Assembly (NCBI GenBank): GCA_051747425.1
Contig: JBNJGD010000031.1
Span: forward strand, 1 to 13,664
Length of the DNA stretch: 13,664 nt
Source: HTCC5015 sp051747425
GTDB lineage: Bacteria > Pseudomonadota > Gammaproteobacteria > HTCC5015
Direction: 5' to 3'
The position numbers were made by a program, and so were the translations under genes. The notes beneath the pieces are model-generated. The model ran no database searches. It had not been told where the DNA came from and worked only from the letters and a program-made list of their open reading frames with translations. Positions 13,179 through 13,664 of this stretch are shown here, piece after piece (the stretch's first letter is position 1; each line of letters opens with the position of its first letter).

Positions 13179-13664
13179 ATGTCTAAGGAAAAATTTGAAC
13201 GCAAAAAGCCCCACGTCAACGTAGGCACTATTGGTCACGTTGACCACGGTAAAACGACCCTGACAGCGGCGATGACTAAGGTGCTGAGCGAAACCTACGG
13301 TGGTGATGCTCGCGCCTTTGATCAGATCGATAACGCGCCGGAAGAGAAAGCTCGTGGCATCACGATTTCCACGGCTCACGTTGAGTACGAGACGGAAACC
13401 CGTCACTACGCTCACGTTGATTGCCCCGGTCACGCTGACTATGTCAAGAACATGATCACCGGTGCCGCCCAAATGGACGGCGCGATTTTGGTGGTCAACG
13501 CCGCCGACGGCCCGATGCCCCAGACTCGCGAGCACATCCTGCTGTCTCGCCAGGTGGGCGTTCCCTTCATCGTTGTCTACCTGAACAAGGCGGACATGGT
13601 CGATGACGAGGAGCTGCTGGAGCTGGTAGAGATGGAAGTGCGCGACCTGCTGTCGAGCTACGAC
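13179..13664 (+). CDS. tuf: Elongation factor Tu (3' end beyond the window)
   Basis: GTPase that delivers aminoacyl-tRNA to the ribosomal A site. The first 162 residues are present and the frame runs off the right edge. G-domain motifs are all intact: P-loop GHVDHGKT (19-26), T62 of switch I in RGITI, DCPGH (81-85) and NKAD (136-139). The ATG has a GAAGG site 8 bases upstream. Its place after Thr-Tyr-Gly-Thr tRNAs identifies it as the tufB-type copy. A second copy elsewhere in the genome is likely but not visible. Minor differences from E. coli, such as N107 in VVNAADG, look like lineage variation. Confidence 0.98.
   Translation, partial: MSKEKFERKKPHVNVGTIGHVDHGKTTLTAAMTKVLSETYGGDARAFDQIDNAPEEKARGITISTAHVEYETETRHYAHVDCPGHADYVKNMITGAAQMDGAILVVNAADGPMPQTREHILLSRQVGVPFIVVYLNKADMVDDEELLELVEMEVRDLLSSYD

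Noticed and set aside
13179..13664. Unusual residues in EF-Tu (N107, Y134)
   Set aside because: They lie at positions that vary between lineages. All GTPase motifs are intact, so no resistance or functional change can be claimed.

Overview
The window is a GC-rich, gene-dense piece of a gammaproteobacterial chromosome. EF-Tu, L28, L33, FolB and BirA all read as gammaproteobacterial. The order birA - coaX - SPOR-domain gene - tRNA cluster - tuf is the arrangement known from Pseudomonas and its relatives. A Na+/phosphate symporter fits a marine or brackish organism of the Pseudomonadales/Cellvibrionales type; that placement is inference. No insertion sequence, prophage, CRISPR array or other mobile element was seen. 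This is mostly ordinary core genome.

Layout. (1) 1-1814: the end of an unrecognised gene, then a periplasmic gamma-glutamyltransferase. (2) 1863-2322: a terminator shared by both strands and the leftward ribosomal protein operon rpmB-rpmG, with a good sigma70 promoter at 2414-2442. (3) 2527-3374: folB-folK, two consecutive folate steps with overlapping start and stop. (4) 3424-4228: a BPSS1780-type polytopic membrane protein with its own terminator. (5) 4250-5687: a Na+/phosphate symporter preceded by a near-consensus PHO box and followed by a 75-residue coiled-coil protein. (6) 5677-6905, leftward: a YdjA-like nitroreductase and a secreted lytic transglycosylase. (7) 7044-12487, rightward: a compact run of five genes: diguanylate cyclase, M61 peptidase with PDZ domain, birA, coaX and a SPOR-domain protein. 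(8) 12504-13664: tRNA-Thr(UGU), tRNA-Tyr(GUA), tRNA-Gly(UCC), tRNA-Thr(GGU) and the 5' part of tuf, in the same order as the E. coli thrU-tyrU-glyT-thrT-tufB operon.

The most notable signals are regulatory. The PHO box makes the symporter and its small companion probable PhoB targets. In the tRNA-tuf cluster, an intrinsic terminator lies just after the first tRNA and a second TTGACG-N17-CACAAT promoter lies just before tRNA-Tyr. The classical operon therefore seems split into a one-tRNA unit, which may also end the diguanylate cyclase-to-SPOR operon, and a Tyr-Gly-Thr-tuf unit. No clearly new defence or biosynthetic system is visible.

No stretch over 300 bases lacks a gene. The longest gap is the rpmB/folB divergent region (2323-2526).
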